A stretch of 64,000 nt of DNA, taken from assembly GCA_946699065.1 (NCBI GenBank), contig CAMPDV010001080.1, forward strand, positions 94,916-158,915. Reading direction: 5' to 3'. The stretch comes from Loxodes magnus (taxonomy: Eukaryota; Ciliophora; Karyorelictea; Loxodida; Loxodidae). Under the pieces are notes generated by a model. That model was given only the letters and a program-made list of their open reading frames with translations, made no database searches and was not told the DNA's origin. Position 1 is the stretch's first letter, and each line of letters starts with the position of its first letter. Positions 1 through 13,349 of the stretch are shown here, one piece after another. A program made the translations under genes and the position numbers.

Positions 1-329
1 TTAGAAAATAATCAGATATGATAATAACTTATTAAATATTTAAATATGTAAAAGACTAAATTAATTAAAAAGTAAATAAAATCAAAAGCTAATTTAATTT
101 AATTAAAATGAGAGAAATAGTTACAATTTTATAAATTTTTAAATAAGAAAAAAAGATTAATTATTTTATAATTACTTATTGATCTATTAAATTAAGAGTC
201 TTACATTATTATTATATGATCGCATTAAATATGGATTTAACAAGCATTTAAACATTTATTTATAATTTTAAATTTAGCATGAAGAAGGAAATATAAAATT
301 AAACAGATTTTAAATAATCACTTATTGAT
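1..329. other. A+T-rich flank, no gene seen
   Basis: No reading frame or motif is recognisable here. It lies beyond the probable 3' end of the minus-strand LINE fragment that follows and may hold its 3' untranslated end. Confidence 0.4.
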
Positions 330-890
330 TTCTTCTTCAAGAACATTAATATTTAAACTAAAAAGATTTTTGGACATCTTTTATTGTAAGAATTTCTTCT
401 TCCAGTAAAGAATTTGAAATTTAAAAGTTTCATCACATCACTTCCTCTTCATCAGCATTTCTTATCTATATACGATTTCAGATTATTCCTTCTTTTCTAT
501 TTTAAATAGCTCCATCATTCGATCAAGTAGCAATCGATGAAATATTTTGATTTGTAAATCTATCTTTACTGCTTGACTGTAAGGAAACATTTTTATATAA
601 ACTTAATCATAGAGAATAAAACGTTTTATTTCAAAATTTCCAATCTTTTACTATAATCATCCTCTTATGTCTGAATAGTATTTACATTCCATTATATGCT
701 CAAAGGTGTCGTAATCTCCACAGACGCAGTAAGGGTTATCAATAGGGTAATAACGGTCTTAATGATCTTTTCGGAAATTGAATGATGGGTTCTGAGCTTA
801 TATATACTTATAATTTCTCTTCTATATAATTTGTTCCGTTTATTATAGTTAATTCCTGGAAATTAATATAGATTTTGAAATTATTCAATT
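330..890 (-). pseudogene. 3' fragment of LINE ORF2 (zinc-tail end)
   Basis: This is the 5'-truncated 3' end of a non-LTR retrotransposon ORF2. Read on the minus strand with TAA/TAG as Gln, it gives PYCVCGDYDTFEHIMEC, the C-x-C-x7-H-x3-C zinc tail found at the C terminus of many LINE polymerases (plus coordinates about 684-731). The upstream residues fit the same family. Downstream (660 to 345) the sequence aligns closely with 61,070-61,310 on the plus strand; for example both read gataagaaatgctnangaag, so the two are copies of one subfamily. No endonuclease or polymerase core is visible. 5' truncation is the usual outcome of target-primed reverse transcription. The zinc ligands are intact, but several frame changes suggest the copy is dead. 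Confidence 0.7.
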
Positions 891-1544
891 TATATTTTCT
901 TCAAGAACATTATCAAAATATATGAACTTAAAATTAAATATTAAACAAATAAGATTAACAAAAGTAAATAATTAAGCTATTATTATCAGATTTTAATTAA
1001 AAATAAAAAATAATTTTAAATTATATTTAAACGAGATTACTTCAACTATTTTTTGTGAATAATAGTAAAAAAGCTTCTTTTAAAAAAAATGAATCTTTAG
1101 ATTAATTTTAATTTTCGTAAACTAAAAAAGAAAAAATTCCAAAATAAATATTAATAAAATTAAATTTTATTATCAGAATTATAAAAAATATCATAATTCT
1201 TAGATTTAAAAAAATAAAATAATTTAAAATTCTTAATTTAGCATATTTAAATATTTTAATTTTGATAGTCGTTTTTTATATTTTTATAAGTTATTTTAAA
1301 TTTAACCAAAACTTCATTTCATTTAAAGTAATTAATAATATTTTTAATTATATGGAATATATTTCTGTTATTAATTTAGATATAAGCAAAATTGTCTCAT
1401 CATTAGCTTTTAAGTCTGTAAAAATGTAAAAACGATGTTCAAAATGTGTATCTTTTTTTGTTCTTATGCAATCAATTTTTGAAATTTAAATACAATAATT
1501 TAAGAAGAAAAGGGTATAAAATTAAAAAAAAATTATATATTTCC
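891..1544. other. A+T-rich spacer, nothing recognised
   Basis: No open frame or repeat was recognised. The sequence is close to homopolymeric A/T. Confidence 0.4.
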
Positions 1545-1549
1545 CAGTG

Positions 1550-1620
1550 ACAGCCAATAAAGGTGACTTCACGTTAATTTATATAAATCATATTATTTTA
1601 CTAAATGAATCTTGGAAAAA
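1550..1620 (+). repeat. short remnant of an ORF1-only element 3' end
   Basis: The stretch caataaaggtgacttcacg followed by ttaat nearly repeats 59,984-60,008, where caaataaaggtgattccacg and ttaat close the last ORF1-only element. The A+T-rich sequence after it is also similar (ATATTATT, then a TTTACT-like run). It is probably a severely truncated 3' end in plus orientation, abutting the 3' side of the minus-strand copy that follows. The assignment rests on about 22 of 25 matching bases. Confidence 0.45.
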
Positions 1621-1639
1621 AGAAATTTATAGCATAACA

Positions 1640-2420
1640 TAAATTATTAAAGTGGTATCAATGTTAATAGGTTTATCAGTAGTTAGTTTATAAATTATTT
1701 TATAAGATCATAGGATCATTCCAAACTTCATTAGGATTAGCTTCTTCTATTACATTTTCTGCTAGAACAGTTTTATCCTTCTATACAACAGGAATCTTAC
1801 TCCAATCTCACTTAGGCCTCTTACATTTATCTTGTTCTTCTTTTTTGAATATTTACTATATCTAATAGTAATTAATCTCTACAGTATATTTTTTTCTTGT
1901 AGAACTTTCCTTCTGGAGAGCATTATAATTTAGTCGTATCGTTTCATAGTTTTTTGGGTTGTTAGTTCTTACTTCTTCCGAAAATATTTTCATTCCTTTA
2001 ACAGAAGAAGTATCTTTTTTTGCAGTTCTTTTGACAAGAATCTATTTTTATAAATGTTTTTCAGATTCAAAAATTTTAGAGTTCTGCTAATCTAATTCCA
2101 TAGAAACATTATTGGGATTGTGAAAGGGAATATATATAGATTATTTGGCATATTTATTTCTACTATTTTTGTTCCATTCTTTCAAGTACTTATTTAAATT
2201 GATACAATGAATCCTTGATACTAATTTCCGTTTTTAATCATTGAATTTCATTTTGTAGTTATTGTTTAGTATAAGTTAGATTGATTCTTCATTTTAAGCC
2301 TGTGAATTACTGTTACAATTTTTTGTTTTCTGTTTCTAGGGAGTAAATTTCAATGAGAGAGTTTTATTAATCGAAGTTCTGTTAGTTTTTCACAGTTAAT
2401 TTCTTAGGAGCCTTTTTATT
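1640..2420 (-). pseudogene. degenerate ORF1-only element (copy J)
   Basis: This is a minus-strand relative of the plus-strand copy at 41,206-42,046, alignable over most of its length. Shared blocks include GCTCCTAAGAAAT at the start, AAAACTCTCT, TTACTCCCTAG and AAAAAATTGTAACA. The translated middle reads STRKKYTVEIN, then KKEEQDKC, then an in-frame TGA, then DWSKIPVVQKDK. The C terminus reads NEVWNDPMIL, against REGWSDHMSI in the 41-kb copy. The start is damaged: the ATG seen in other copies reads AAG/AGG after the A-run near 2,418. TAA and TAG occur in frame as Gln. The low-coordinate 3' end near 1,640-1,690 is less certain. No target duplication was found. Confidence 0.65.
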
Positions 2421-2424
2421 TAAT

Positions 2425-3190
2425 ATCTATAATATCAAATTATCTATGCTAAAATTTAAAAAGAATAAATATATAAATACTTTATAAATTAGACTTATAT
2501 AAAAGAAACATTATTAGAAAGAAATCAAATAATTTTGGATGTTTTAATTAAATGTATCAAACTCTAAATATTTATAAAATAGATTCTCGATCAAGTTTTA
2601 TAATTCAAAAAATATTTAAAAAATAAATAATATTGCTTGCAGAGATTTCCATACCTTTTTTATAAATTATCAACATTTTTAATAAATGTAAGGTTTGAAT
2701 TTCTTATAAAAGATTGCTTTAAAATTTCTAAACAAATTTATATATCTAATTAAAGAAGTTTAGAATTCAAGTGAAAATTTTAGTATATGCATACACTCCC
2801 AAAGAAAAATTACAAAAAAATCGATTAAATTTTTTTGAGATTTAACTCTCAAAAAGTTTTACAGTTTTTTAGTAATTAAATTAAACTATTTTTTAAGTGC
2901 TATTTTTCAAATTTTTTTAAAGAAAGTTGATTATAAAAATTTTGAATTTATTTAAGATTGCTAATCATTAAACTAAAAAAGTAAAAGAAGATTTAAGATT
3001 CAATAATTTTAAGGAAAAAGTAAATTATCAATTTTTTTAATTTAAATATTCTCTTTTTACTAAATAAACATTTAAAAAGGCGGCTTAGATGATGAATTAT
3101 TCTACTTTTAAGGGAAATTTAATGAAGATTAAACACATTATTTCTGATCGGAATTTACATTAAAATTATTTAACTTAATAAATGTTTCAT
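2425..3190. other. A+T-rich spacer, nothing recognised
   Basis: No gene or motif was recognised between the ORF1-like copy and the G+C-rich island that follows. Confidence 0.4.
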
Positions 3191-3194
3191 AGAC

Positions 3195-3450
3195 TTTTAA
3201 GAATGCTTCAGTTGGAAATTGACTGTGGACTCCAGTAGATCACATTGAAGCAAGCGAAGGTATGCATTTAATACTGAACAACAAAATTGTTTGGAAACTT
3301 TCATCTTTGAGAGCGGAGTCATTCCATTCTGATCTCATCCTTTCTATCCTTTCATGAGAAAAGGTAAGTATTATATAAGCTTTACCGTAGAGAGAAACAG
3401 AAAATTGAACCCTTATGAGGGTTAGATAAAGCCGAAATGCGAACCTATCT
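3195..3450. other. G+C-enriched island of unknown nature
   Basis: This patch of about 250 bases is clearly richer in G+C than its surroundings. On the minus strand an open run gives SHERIERMRSEWNDSALKDE and continues to a TGA near 3,235. On the plus strand a run contains FIFESGVIPF directly before a TGA. A perfect 5-bp hairpin, AACCC-ttatga-GGGTT, lies at 3,408-3,423. The EWND string loosely recalls the WND/WSD end of the ORF1-like copies at 1.7 and 41.9 kb, but I cannot align the rest. It could be a decayed transposon coding end or a small RNA locus; no family is assigned. Confidence 0.4.
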
Positions 3451-3454
3451 TAAT

Positions 3455-6400
3455 TAAATTTAAAAATCCAATAGGCTTTTAAAAGATAGATATAAAAATA
3501 AAATTTTTAAAATTTATATAATTTAAAGAAAAATATAACTTTAAATTAAATATTTGCTTTTTAAATTTATTAAATAAAAGTCCTTTTAACTATTAAATAT
3601 TATTCTTTTAATTTAGCATTTCACAAAAAGATATATATCATTCTATTGATAAAATTTATGATATTTAATAAAATCTTAGAATTTTGCTTTATATATTAAT
3701 TTTTTAATATTTTATATTAAAAAATGAAGAAATTAAATATTTTCTTATATTTTCATATAATATATTAGATATTCGTTTCTCTAATCCGAAAATTTACTGA
3801 TCAGAAAAAAATTTATTTTTTATAAAAATCATCCAAATTAAAAAAATTTTAATATTTTATATTTATTCAGTTACCTAAAAATTTCACACTCTTCCTAAAA
3901 ATATTAATTTTTATATTATATGTATAAATTATCGAAATTTAATTTACTTCTATTCAAGTATATCTAAATATTTTATTTAAAATTAATATAAATTTTTGAT
4001 TTTGATATTAGCCTCAATTAATTATTTAGATAAAAATATTAATTATCTGCTTATACTTTTTTCTTTAATTTTATTATCAAGTTTTAACATTTTTAACTTC
4101 TAATAGCTTTAATTAATTTCTAGTTCGATTTTCAAATTTTTTTAATTTTAAATTGCTAATTTTTTAATAAATAATGAATTAAAATTTGTCAATTGTTAAG
4201 GAAATATAAAAATAATGCAATATTATTAGATAATTAATATAAATGAAGAAAATTATAGGGAATACTATTTTAGAAAAAAAGAGACAAACTAAGATAACTT
4301 TATCTATATGATATTTCATGCTTATAATCTATTCCCATGAAATTTCAAAAAACATATACAAAAAATTTGTTAGCTGAAAATTTTTCCTTTATGGAATTTT
4401 ATTAATTGTACTTTAACTGATAGATCATTTATCACAAAATTTTGTATTGAATCCTTCTGAAAAAAGAAATTCATACTCTTTTATATTTAAGTAAAAATGC
4501 TAAATAATAATTGAAATGAAATAATTACTTCTCTAATATTGATACCAATATATTTCTATTATGCCTTCATTTTAGATAAGCATTTTCTACTATTTAAAAA
4601 TCTACAAGGTTAAATTAACTATGATTCTTTTCTATAATATGAGTTAAAATACCATTTTCATAAAACATCATAAATTTTCTTTTTCAAGATCATACATGAT
4701 TCTTCCAAATTTTTACTTTCTATCTTTACAACTTTTTATAAAATGCTCCTTATATTAAATCTTCAGAACCATTTTTAAATACTTCTACTTATGAGACTAA
4801 ATGTTTATTTTTTTTAAATTAAAATCATCTTTATCGATAGATTTAAAAATCATATATTCATTATTTTTTAAATAAGGATTAATTTTGAAGATTAGTTTTT
4901 ACTTTTTTTAAATACATCATTTTTTGCTTATCAATGATAGATTGCTAAAATATTTAAAATCTCTATTAAGTTAATCACTATATTTATTTACTTAAGATAT
5001 AATTTTCATTGACCCTCTATACACTTTAAGATCGATCTATCATAATTTAATATATTTTTATTAAAGAATGTTTATATTCTTAGATTCCTACAATTTTATC
5101 AATTAAAAAATTGGTATTTCATTTTTTCCTTTGAATAAACAAATAGATCTTCGTTAATTTTTTTAAATTTCTTTTAAAAATAAAAGTTACTATTGGATTT
5201 GCTAATCTATTAATTCTGTAGATTATCTTTCCATCATACCTCAAACATAATTCAAAATGTAAATTCTAAATTTTATCTTAAGTAAATCTTTAGAAGTTCT
5301 GGTTATAAGTATTTTTAAAATAATTTGAAAAATAGTTTATAAAAGTAATTTAAATAACTTTAATCCTAAAAATTTTAGTTTTAAAGAAAAAGAAATTAAA
5401 ATTTTAAGTTCTATCTTTCACAATAATATCTATTTTAAAAGTTTACAAAATAATAACATTTCGTCTAAAAGATAACGATAAAAATAAAATATTTAATTTT
5501 TCATTCTGATTTGTTATAATTATCATAATGGCAAAAAACTTGATGAATTTATATTTAATATTTTTAATTTTTCTAATTTTTAATAGAAAATATTAAAATA
5601 AACACATTTTTTTCCACTGTTAAAGGAAATAGCCCACAATTTTAATGAGAATAAGTAAATTAAGTTTTAGGGATTTTGTCTTTTTATTTAAAATTTTAAT
5701 TTTCTTAAATATTCATGCACTATATAACTTTTCTAAACTTTATTTATTTATCTATATTAATTTATTTGAGAATTATTGAATTTTTTATGGATATTTACGC
5801 TTGCTAGTTAATTATTTTTTTTAATTCAGAATTTTTTAATCTGGATAAAAAATCTTACTTACTCTTAATTTCAATTTCATTTAAGTAATTTATATTATTA
5901 AAATATTCTTTATTCTAATTTGTTTTTAATTGTTAAAGAGACATTAAACATGCGAAAATTTCGATTCGATCTCGACAAATTATTTTTGTTTCCTTTATAT
6001 TTAGAAAATCTTCCTAAGAGAGGAAAATTTCGTCTAATTTTATTGCTAATAAATTGTAAAATAACTTTTTTTCTTGAAATCTTAAGAATTTTGTATCTTG
6101 ATTCGTTTATTTTTAAAACTCCAATACATAAACATAAAATCGAAGGTTTTTATGCTTATTTCAAGAGAGGTGATAAAAGTTATTAAATAGCAACAAGCTT
6201 TTCTATTTTAAAGTTATTACAAAAAAAGCTTAACGAAGAAACTTTCGTATTTTTCTTCTCGTCAATCAATGCAGCCATTTAAGGTAATAATAGGAATTTT
6301 CATTCTCAATATTTTGTAGTTCGATTAAAATATACTTGCTAAAGGAATAAAAATTTAGCCAACGTTTTTAGTTATTTAAATATCTTCAAAATATTCTTAT

Positions 6401-9400
6401 TAAGTTTGATTTTATATAAGATAAAACTCAAAGCAATTTGCAAAATAAATTTATTAATAAAGTAATCGAAAATTAAAAAACCTTTTAATTGTTTAGAATC
6501 TTTAAAAAAGTTTGATTTTATATCATCATTAAAAATTAAGCTCATAAAAAACATTTTAAAATTTGAAATTGAAAATTCCTTTAATAAGTATAGAATTATC
6601 TTTTATAAAACAAGAGAAAAAATAAATTTTTAAATCTTAAATTGCAGAAAGAATATTATCTTGTATATTTTTTATTACACAAAATTTAACTTTTTAAAGT
6701 TAAAATAAATATAAAATTTGTCATTTTAAATACATAGTATTTATTAGATTTTAATTTGAGTTTTATAATATCATAAATTTATAAGCATATTTTTATAATT
6801 TAAATATATAACTACTAAAAAAATGTAAGATTGAATATTAATATATTATAAAATATTCTATCTAATAAAAGTTATGAAATTTTGTAAATTTTAAATTAAA
6901 TATTTATATTTTTTAATTTACCAAACATTCAATTATTAACTCTATTTAAATTAATATTTAAAGCAAAATTTAAGTATTTGTATTATTTTAATAAAATGTA
7001 TTAAAATTATTATGAAAATTTCAACATAAATTGTTATAACTGACATTTAAATGATATTTATCTTAAAAATCAATTTTTCTTTTTTCTTTAAAACTCATAA
7101 TTAAAAAATTATTTTTGTGATTTTTTAGAAGCTTTCTTTATTATAAATGTTTGAATTTTTCTTATATTGAAATTATGAGTATTTAATTAATAAAAACAAA
7201 ATTTAAATCTAATAAATATTTCTTATGTAAAATTAAATTTAAAAGTCAATCAGAAAAAGTTAAAAATAGTTTCACTTTATACTGTTAAAAGAAGTATTTC
7301 ATAAGTTTAGCGAAACAAATTAAAATTTTATTATTTTTTAGAAATGAGGAATTTTGATTAAAATATAATTTATTATTTAAAAAATTTTTATTTTATTAAT
7401 TTTAGTATATTTTTCTTTTATATAGCATTTTTTTTGCAATTTTTAATTTTATTTGTTTCTTATTGGAATTTTAAAGTTTATAAATATGAAAAAATTTAAG
7501 TATAATTAATTTTTTTAATTTGCTTTAATATACACAAAGAAAAAGAATGTAAGCAATTTTATTTATAAAATAATTAGTTTCGAATTTTGTTTTTAATGTA
7601 ATTTTTATTTTTTAAAGTTCTTAAGAGAAATCAATAATAATTTAAATAATAATTTTAATTATATTTATTTTTTTAATTTTAATTTAATCATAATAGCTAC
7701 TTTTTAAAGAGGTATCATTTCTTTTTCTTTATTTAAAAAGTAATTTCCTATGAAATGTTTATACTTTTTAATTCTCTTTTGCTTAATTTAGAAGTATTTC
7801 TTTAACATATTTTATTTCGATTATTTTTAACAAATTTTTATTGCAAAATGTAAATTTTAAATAAAATAAGTAAAAATTATTCAGGAATTAAAACAATAAA
7901 TATTTAAATTTTTTTAGAAATTAAATTTTTATAAATATTTTAATAAAATATATCTTTTTATTAGACTTGATATTTTTATTTTATTTCAAAAAATGTTAAA
8001 CATTTTATTTTCATAAAATTACTAGGTTTATTTTCTTATTTTCTTATTACTTTTAATTTTCAGAATAAAAAATCATATAAAGTCATAATAAACATTTTTT
8101 AATAATTCTTTGAATAAAAAATTCTTAGCAGTATAAAATTTTAATTCTATTCTTTAAAATCATATATATAACAATAATGCTTTTTATATCTTCTTTTTCT
8201 TTTTATAATTATTTTATCTATATTTTCTTAGAAAGAATATTTTTCTCTTAATATGTTTAAATTTTTACTTATTTTTTTAACTAAAAAGAATTTTTTTCTT
8301 TGTAAGCATATTAAAAAATTGAATCGAATTATTAGTTTAAATCTTAAGAAATGCATAAACTCAATTCTTTATTTTTATATCTAATTTTTTTAATAATCTT
8401 TATAATTCATTAGATCAATTTATAAATATCTATGCAAGTATTTAAAAATATTATTTATTTTATAGTTTATTATTTTTTTGATTTTTTAACTTACTATTGT
8501 TTTATTCTTTTAATTTTTAGGAATCTTCACACTAATCTGATTTATTTAAAACCAAAATAATAATTCTAGTGTCAAACTCTTGAGTTTAAAATTTAATCAG
8601 TTTTTTCTTTCATTTTTAAACAAAAACGAAAAGTAGTTTTATTAATGCTGTTAAATAAAATATATCGTAAATTGATTTATTTCACTTTAAAATAAGGCAT
8701 AAAATTCTTAATTTTATACATCAATTTTATCTTTCTTTCTTCAATTTCTAATCAATCTATTTATTTAACTTCATATATCTACTCTCTTTTATTAAAAAAT
8801 TAAAGAACATTAAATTTTTAATTTTTCTTTGAGAGTAAGAGTGCTAAATATTAAAATGATTTAAACTAAAAATATTAGCTTATCCGCTTTTCTTACATAC
8901 TACAAGTTCCCTATTTTATTAAATTTTCTTGTTATAGGTTAAGTAATTAACTTTGTTTCTTATCCATTTTAGGCAATGATTATTTATTTGATTTAAATTC
9001 AAAAATCTATTTTCAATTCCATTTTGGAAAAATTATATTCAATTTTATTTTAAATCAGAATAGATAATAATTTTATTAAATTCTTAAATAACATCTTTTA
9101 CGGAGGAATCTCTTAAAAATAAAAATATAGCGTTTCAAGTTTTTAAATTTATATAGATTCCTTTTATCGATTACTACTCTTTTTTCGTTTTTTGATTTAT
9201 TCTTCAAAAGCTTCATTAATGTACTTTAATTTAAAGTGATTACTTTGGATTTAATATAATCAACTTTACTTTTTAAACAATTTTAATTTAATAAATTATT
9301 TAAACTATTAAAAATTATTTTTATGCAGTTATTTTAAGATTCATAATTTCTAGCTTCGATTCATAAGTTAAATGTTTTTTATAAATGTTTTAACAAATTT

Positions 9401-12400
9401 TTTTTATTTATTGGAATAAATATCTTAAATATATTGTTCATCCTAATTTTCTATTTAAATTAATTTAAAAATATAATAAACTAATTATTTAATTTTTTTA
9501 ATATTTTTTAATAAAATTTGCTCTTTCTTCTATCATTCAATTTTTCTATAAAAATATCAAAAAATTTAAAAATATTGTTTACCTTTCAGAATAATTACTA
9601 AAAAATAACATTTTAAAACGTAATGAATCAAACAAAAGACATATAAAATATGAAAACGAAGAAAAATGTGCAAAATAAATTAATAAACTATCTTAAACTC
9701 GAATAAAATAAAATATAAATTTGATAATAAAAATTGATATCAATAATTAAAGCAATTAAGATATAGAAAAAGGTTGATTAGAGATCGAATTTATCATTAT
9801 TGAAAGAAAAATTAAATTTAATAAAATTAAAAATGATTGCTAGCATAACATAAAATTAATTTTAATAATTTTAATTTATTTTATCAATTAAAAAATATGA
9901 ATTTCAAACTTAAATTTAATTGAAAAAATATTTTATAAAAAAAATTCTTTAAAAAAAAAATTGTTTTCTTTGCCTTTAATCATATATTGAAGTTTGTATC
10001 AATCAGTAATAATTAAAGAAAAAAAATCTTAAATAACTTGATTGAGAATATTAAAAAAAAATTTTATAATTAAAATGTTTTTTGAGATATTAAAAGTTTT
10101 TTAGGTCTTACAATAAAATGGCAATGCAGAATTTTTAATTTTTTATCAATAATGAAATCCTAAAAGACTAAAAAAATAAAGATAAATTGATTTTAATTTA
10201 AAAATTGTATAGAAAATCTTACAAATCCAGTAAGAAAAAATTAAAATATAATGTTTTTAAATAAAAAATAATAAAATAAAATAATGCATAGAGAGAATAA
10301 TTTTTTTATTCTCATAACATAATAAATTTAAAAAAAATTTAATTAAAACATTCTAAGAAATAAATTATTATTTTAATATAATATTTGAAATCAAAAAATT
10401 GTATAAAATATTAAATTTGATACATAAGATAAAAACAAAAAATTTATATCTAAAATCGTGTGTTTTAATTTAAAAAATTGAAAGAAAAAAGTATTTATTG
10501 GAAAGATTCTGTAGACATATGAATTTAGAAAATGTTTTCATCAAATATAAGTAAAACTATGTATGAGAGTTTATTAATAAGATTAATTAAGAACTAAATC
10601 CAAGAAATTTTGAAAATATCTTTATGATTAATAACACTCTATTGATAATCCTTGATGTGAGTGAGGAAATATAAATGCATTTTAAATTCACAAAAATGAA
10701 ATATTATTTTAAATTAAGAAAATTACTATTTTAAAAATTTGGAAAATCGAATAAGTCATCTTATACTTATGATTAAGGCTTTATGCTTTAATTTTCTACA
10801 CATAATTAGAAATATATTAAAGTTCTAAAGTGTTTCATAGACTATTAATATCGAGAATGAATGATTTGGTGGAATGGAGAAAATCGAAAAAGAAAATAAA
10901 TAGAAATTTAAATTAATTTTTTAAATTTAAATTTATAATCCATATATATAATTCTTATATCAATAAAGTCATATCTCTTTTAGTTCACAAAAATAATAAA
11001 ATTGTTTAGAAAAAAAAGACTTTAATTAGCTAATATTATAGATATTAAAAAAAGTAAAGCTTTTAAAATAGACATTCTTAAATTAAAATTTATTAACTTT
11101 TACTTAACATTTTATGAAATGTCGCTTTCAACTGATATTTCTATCTTTTTAACTGCATTATTTATATCTTTATTTAGTTATATTTACTTACATAATTAGC
11201 TTATTTAAACCTTCCTTCAAAATTAAGATCTTAAATTATAAAGTCATTAAATCTATAAAAAAATACATTTTCTGTCTAACCAAAACCACTTTTAAAAAAT
11301 TTTACTTTATATATGTGTTCGAATTTATTTAAACAAATAAAATAAATATGTTTTTTATATCTTTTATCTTATAGATATTTAAATATTTTTATAAGTAGCA
11401 AATAAAAATATTGTATTAGAAGTAGCTATTTCTATTAAATAAATGTTACTATTTCCTTTTTTATGAATTAAATATTTAATGCTTATAATTAGAAAAAAAA
11501 AGGTATAATATGAAGCTTACTTTTTATGATATTTGATTTATTTACTAATATAAATAAAACAAATTTAGTTTTCCAAAAATAATAGCTAGTATTCATTATT
11601 TATTTAATTTACAAAATTAATCAAAATTATAATCTCTTAATCTTTATGGTTTGATATATTTAATTAAAAAAATTAAAAATGTTAAACTTATATCTAATAA
11701 CATTTCTTTAATGTAAGTTTAATTTATAATGTTTTCATATATTTTTGTTCATAATTTTAGTATAAATAATCCGATATTAACAAATTTCTTTTTTCATAAT
11801 TCTTGTAGTAATAAAATTTATATTAACCATCATGAAATAACCTTTATTAATTGCCACTGGAAAACTAGAATTCTCTAAAAGAAAAGTTTCGAAGCTTATA
11901 TTGTTTAATATTATTTTATTTGGCTTTCGAAAATTAATGTGTGAAAATCAATAAAAGATACAATTTAGATCATCTTTGTATATATTTTACAAATTTAAAA
12001 ACCAACTATGAGATACTTTTGATTATATAAATACACAACAGAAAAATGTTTCAAATCATTAAAAGTATATTAAAATTAGTTAAATTATTTTTCATTATTT
12101 CTTAAATTTCTTATAAAATATATAAAAATGACTATCAAAATAAAATATTAATTATGTTATATCTAAGAAATATAGATTATTTTATTTTTAATTATTTGCT
12201 GAATTAAATATTATCATATTTTTTATAATTCTAATAATAAAAATTAATCTTAATAAAGCTTTTATTTATTTTAATTTATTAATATATATGTTGAAGATAT
12301 TACCTTTTATTTTATGATAATTGAAATTTATTTAAAAATACATTTTTTGATTATTTTTTTGCTATTATTAAAGAAAATAGAATATTTATTTTGATTTATT

Positions 12401-12900
12401 TTATTTAATTTTATTTTTGATTTCTTATTTAAATCCGCTAATAAAAAGCTTTATTATCAACTTTTATTAATCTTATTTATTTAATATTTGTTTGGTATTT
12501 AGCTTTTTGTTCTTACTATCTTACATTAATATACAATAATAATTGTTTTTAAAGTTTAAATTATCAGATAATTATTCTAATTCTATTTAATTGTTTCTTT
12601 ACTTTCTTCGTGTTATTTTAAAACTATAAATAAATTATATATATTTTAATGCTAGCAAAATCCATATTTAGTGCGATATATACTAATAATGTAAGATTCT
12701 TAAAATTACTCAATTTAAAATTTTATAAGATTTCATCAAATAATCAATACTTTTGTCTTATTTACAAATTTATAAAACTATAAGGATATCTCTTATTTTG
12801 ATTGTATTTATTTTTTTTAATTATTATTTCATATTTAATTAAGTTAATCCTTTACGTATTTTAAATGCTTAATAAGGTAATATCCTTCTTGAATTATTTT
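3455..12900. other. long A+T-rich tract without recognisable genes
   Basis: More than 9 kb of mostly A/T sequence. Short runs such as 4,570-4,790 on the minus strand read slightly protein-like (EVFKNGSEDLIQGAFYKKL) but show no family motif. An 88-codon frame open in any code lies at 5,920-6,186 on the plus strand. Its minus strand is open in the ciliate code too, so neither is favoured. No RNA gene or transposon terminus was recognised. Confidence 0.5.
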
Positions 12901-12926
12901 TATAGATTTTAAGAATTTTATACAAA

Positions 12927-13010
12927 GCCAATTTTTAAAGCTTACATTAGCTCATATGATATTATAAGCTTAATAATCTTGGATCAATTATAAATTTATG
13001 GATCTTTTGC
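12927..13010 (+). repeat. diverged direct repeat, unit 1
   Basis: This stretch, from gccaatttttaaag to ggatcttttg, is repeated about 340 bases downstream at 13,268-13,348 with scattered substitutions. Shared anchors are gccaatttttaaa, cattan-ctcatat, gatcaattataaattta-like sequence and tcttttg. The two units flank the small island at 13,080-13,210. Confidence 0.6.
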
Positions 13011-13079
13011 CCAACATAAAAGGAAAATATAATATTTTTCATTTTATGCATAAATTATTTCATTTATTTGGATGTTGAT

Positions 13080-13210
13080 ATGTATGGCGAAGCGCTTCAA
13101 ACAAAATAGAAAAAGAAAAGCTCGTTTAAAACCGAAATCCTCTATATGAGGATATTCATTGAATAAATCTTCTCAGTAATCTTCATGCTCATATCACTAC
13201 TTAGTGTATT
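13080..13210. other. small G+C-enriched island with a perfect hairpin
   Basis: The sequence between two diverged direct repeats is richer in G+C (ggcgaagcgcttcaaac, then gctcgtttaaaaccgaaatc). A hairpin ATCCTC-tatat-GAGGAT lies at 13,137-13,153, just after the string ccgaaat. The island at 3.4 kb also carries ccgaaat close to a short hairpin. I recognise no protein. A structured RNA or a transposon end are both possible. Confidence 0.35.
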
Positions 13211-13267
13211 CTTTGTTTAAAAGGTAATTGACAATAATTTTCATATTAAGAATATCTTGCTTTGTAT

Positions 13268-13348
13268 GCCAATTTTTAAACCTTTCATTAACTCATATAA
13301 TATTGTAATTTTAATAAGGGATTAATTATAAATTTATTTATCTTTTGA
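13268..13348 (+). repeat. diverged direct repeat, unit 2
   Basis: This is the partner of the unit at 12,927-13,010, with the same order of anchor strings and a few small length differences. Confidence 0.6.
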
Positions 13349-13349
13349 C

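Noticed and set aside
5920-6186. 88-codon plus-strand frame open in any code
   Set aside because: Phe/Leu/Ile/Lys-rich low-complexity product. The opposite strand is equally open in the ciliate code, and there is no motif or neighbour support.
6372-6554. 60-codon minus-strand frame
   Set aside because: Length and composition are as expected by chance in this A+T-rich DNA.
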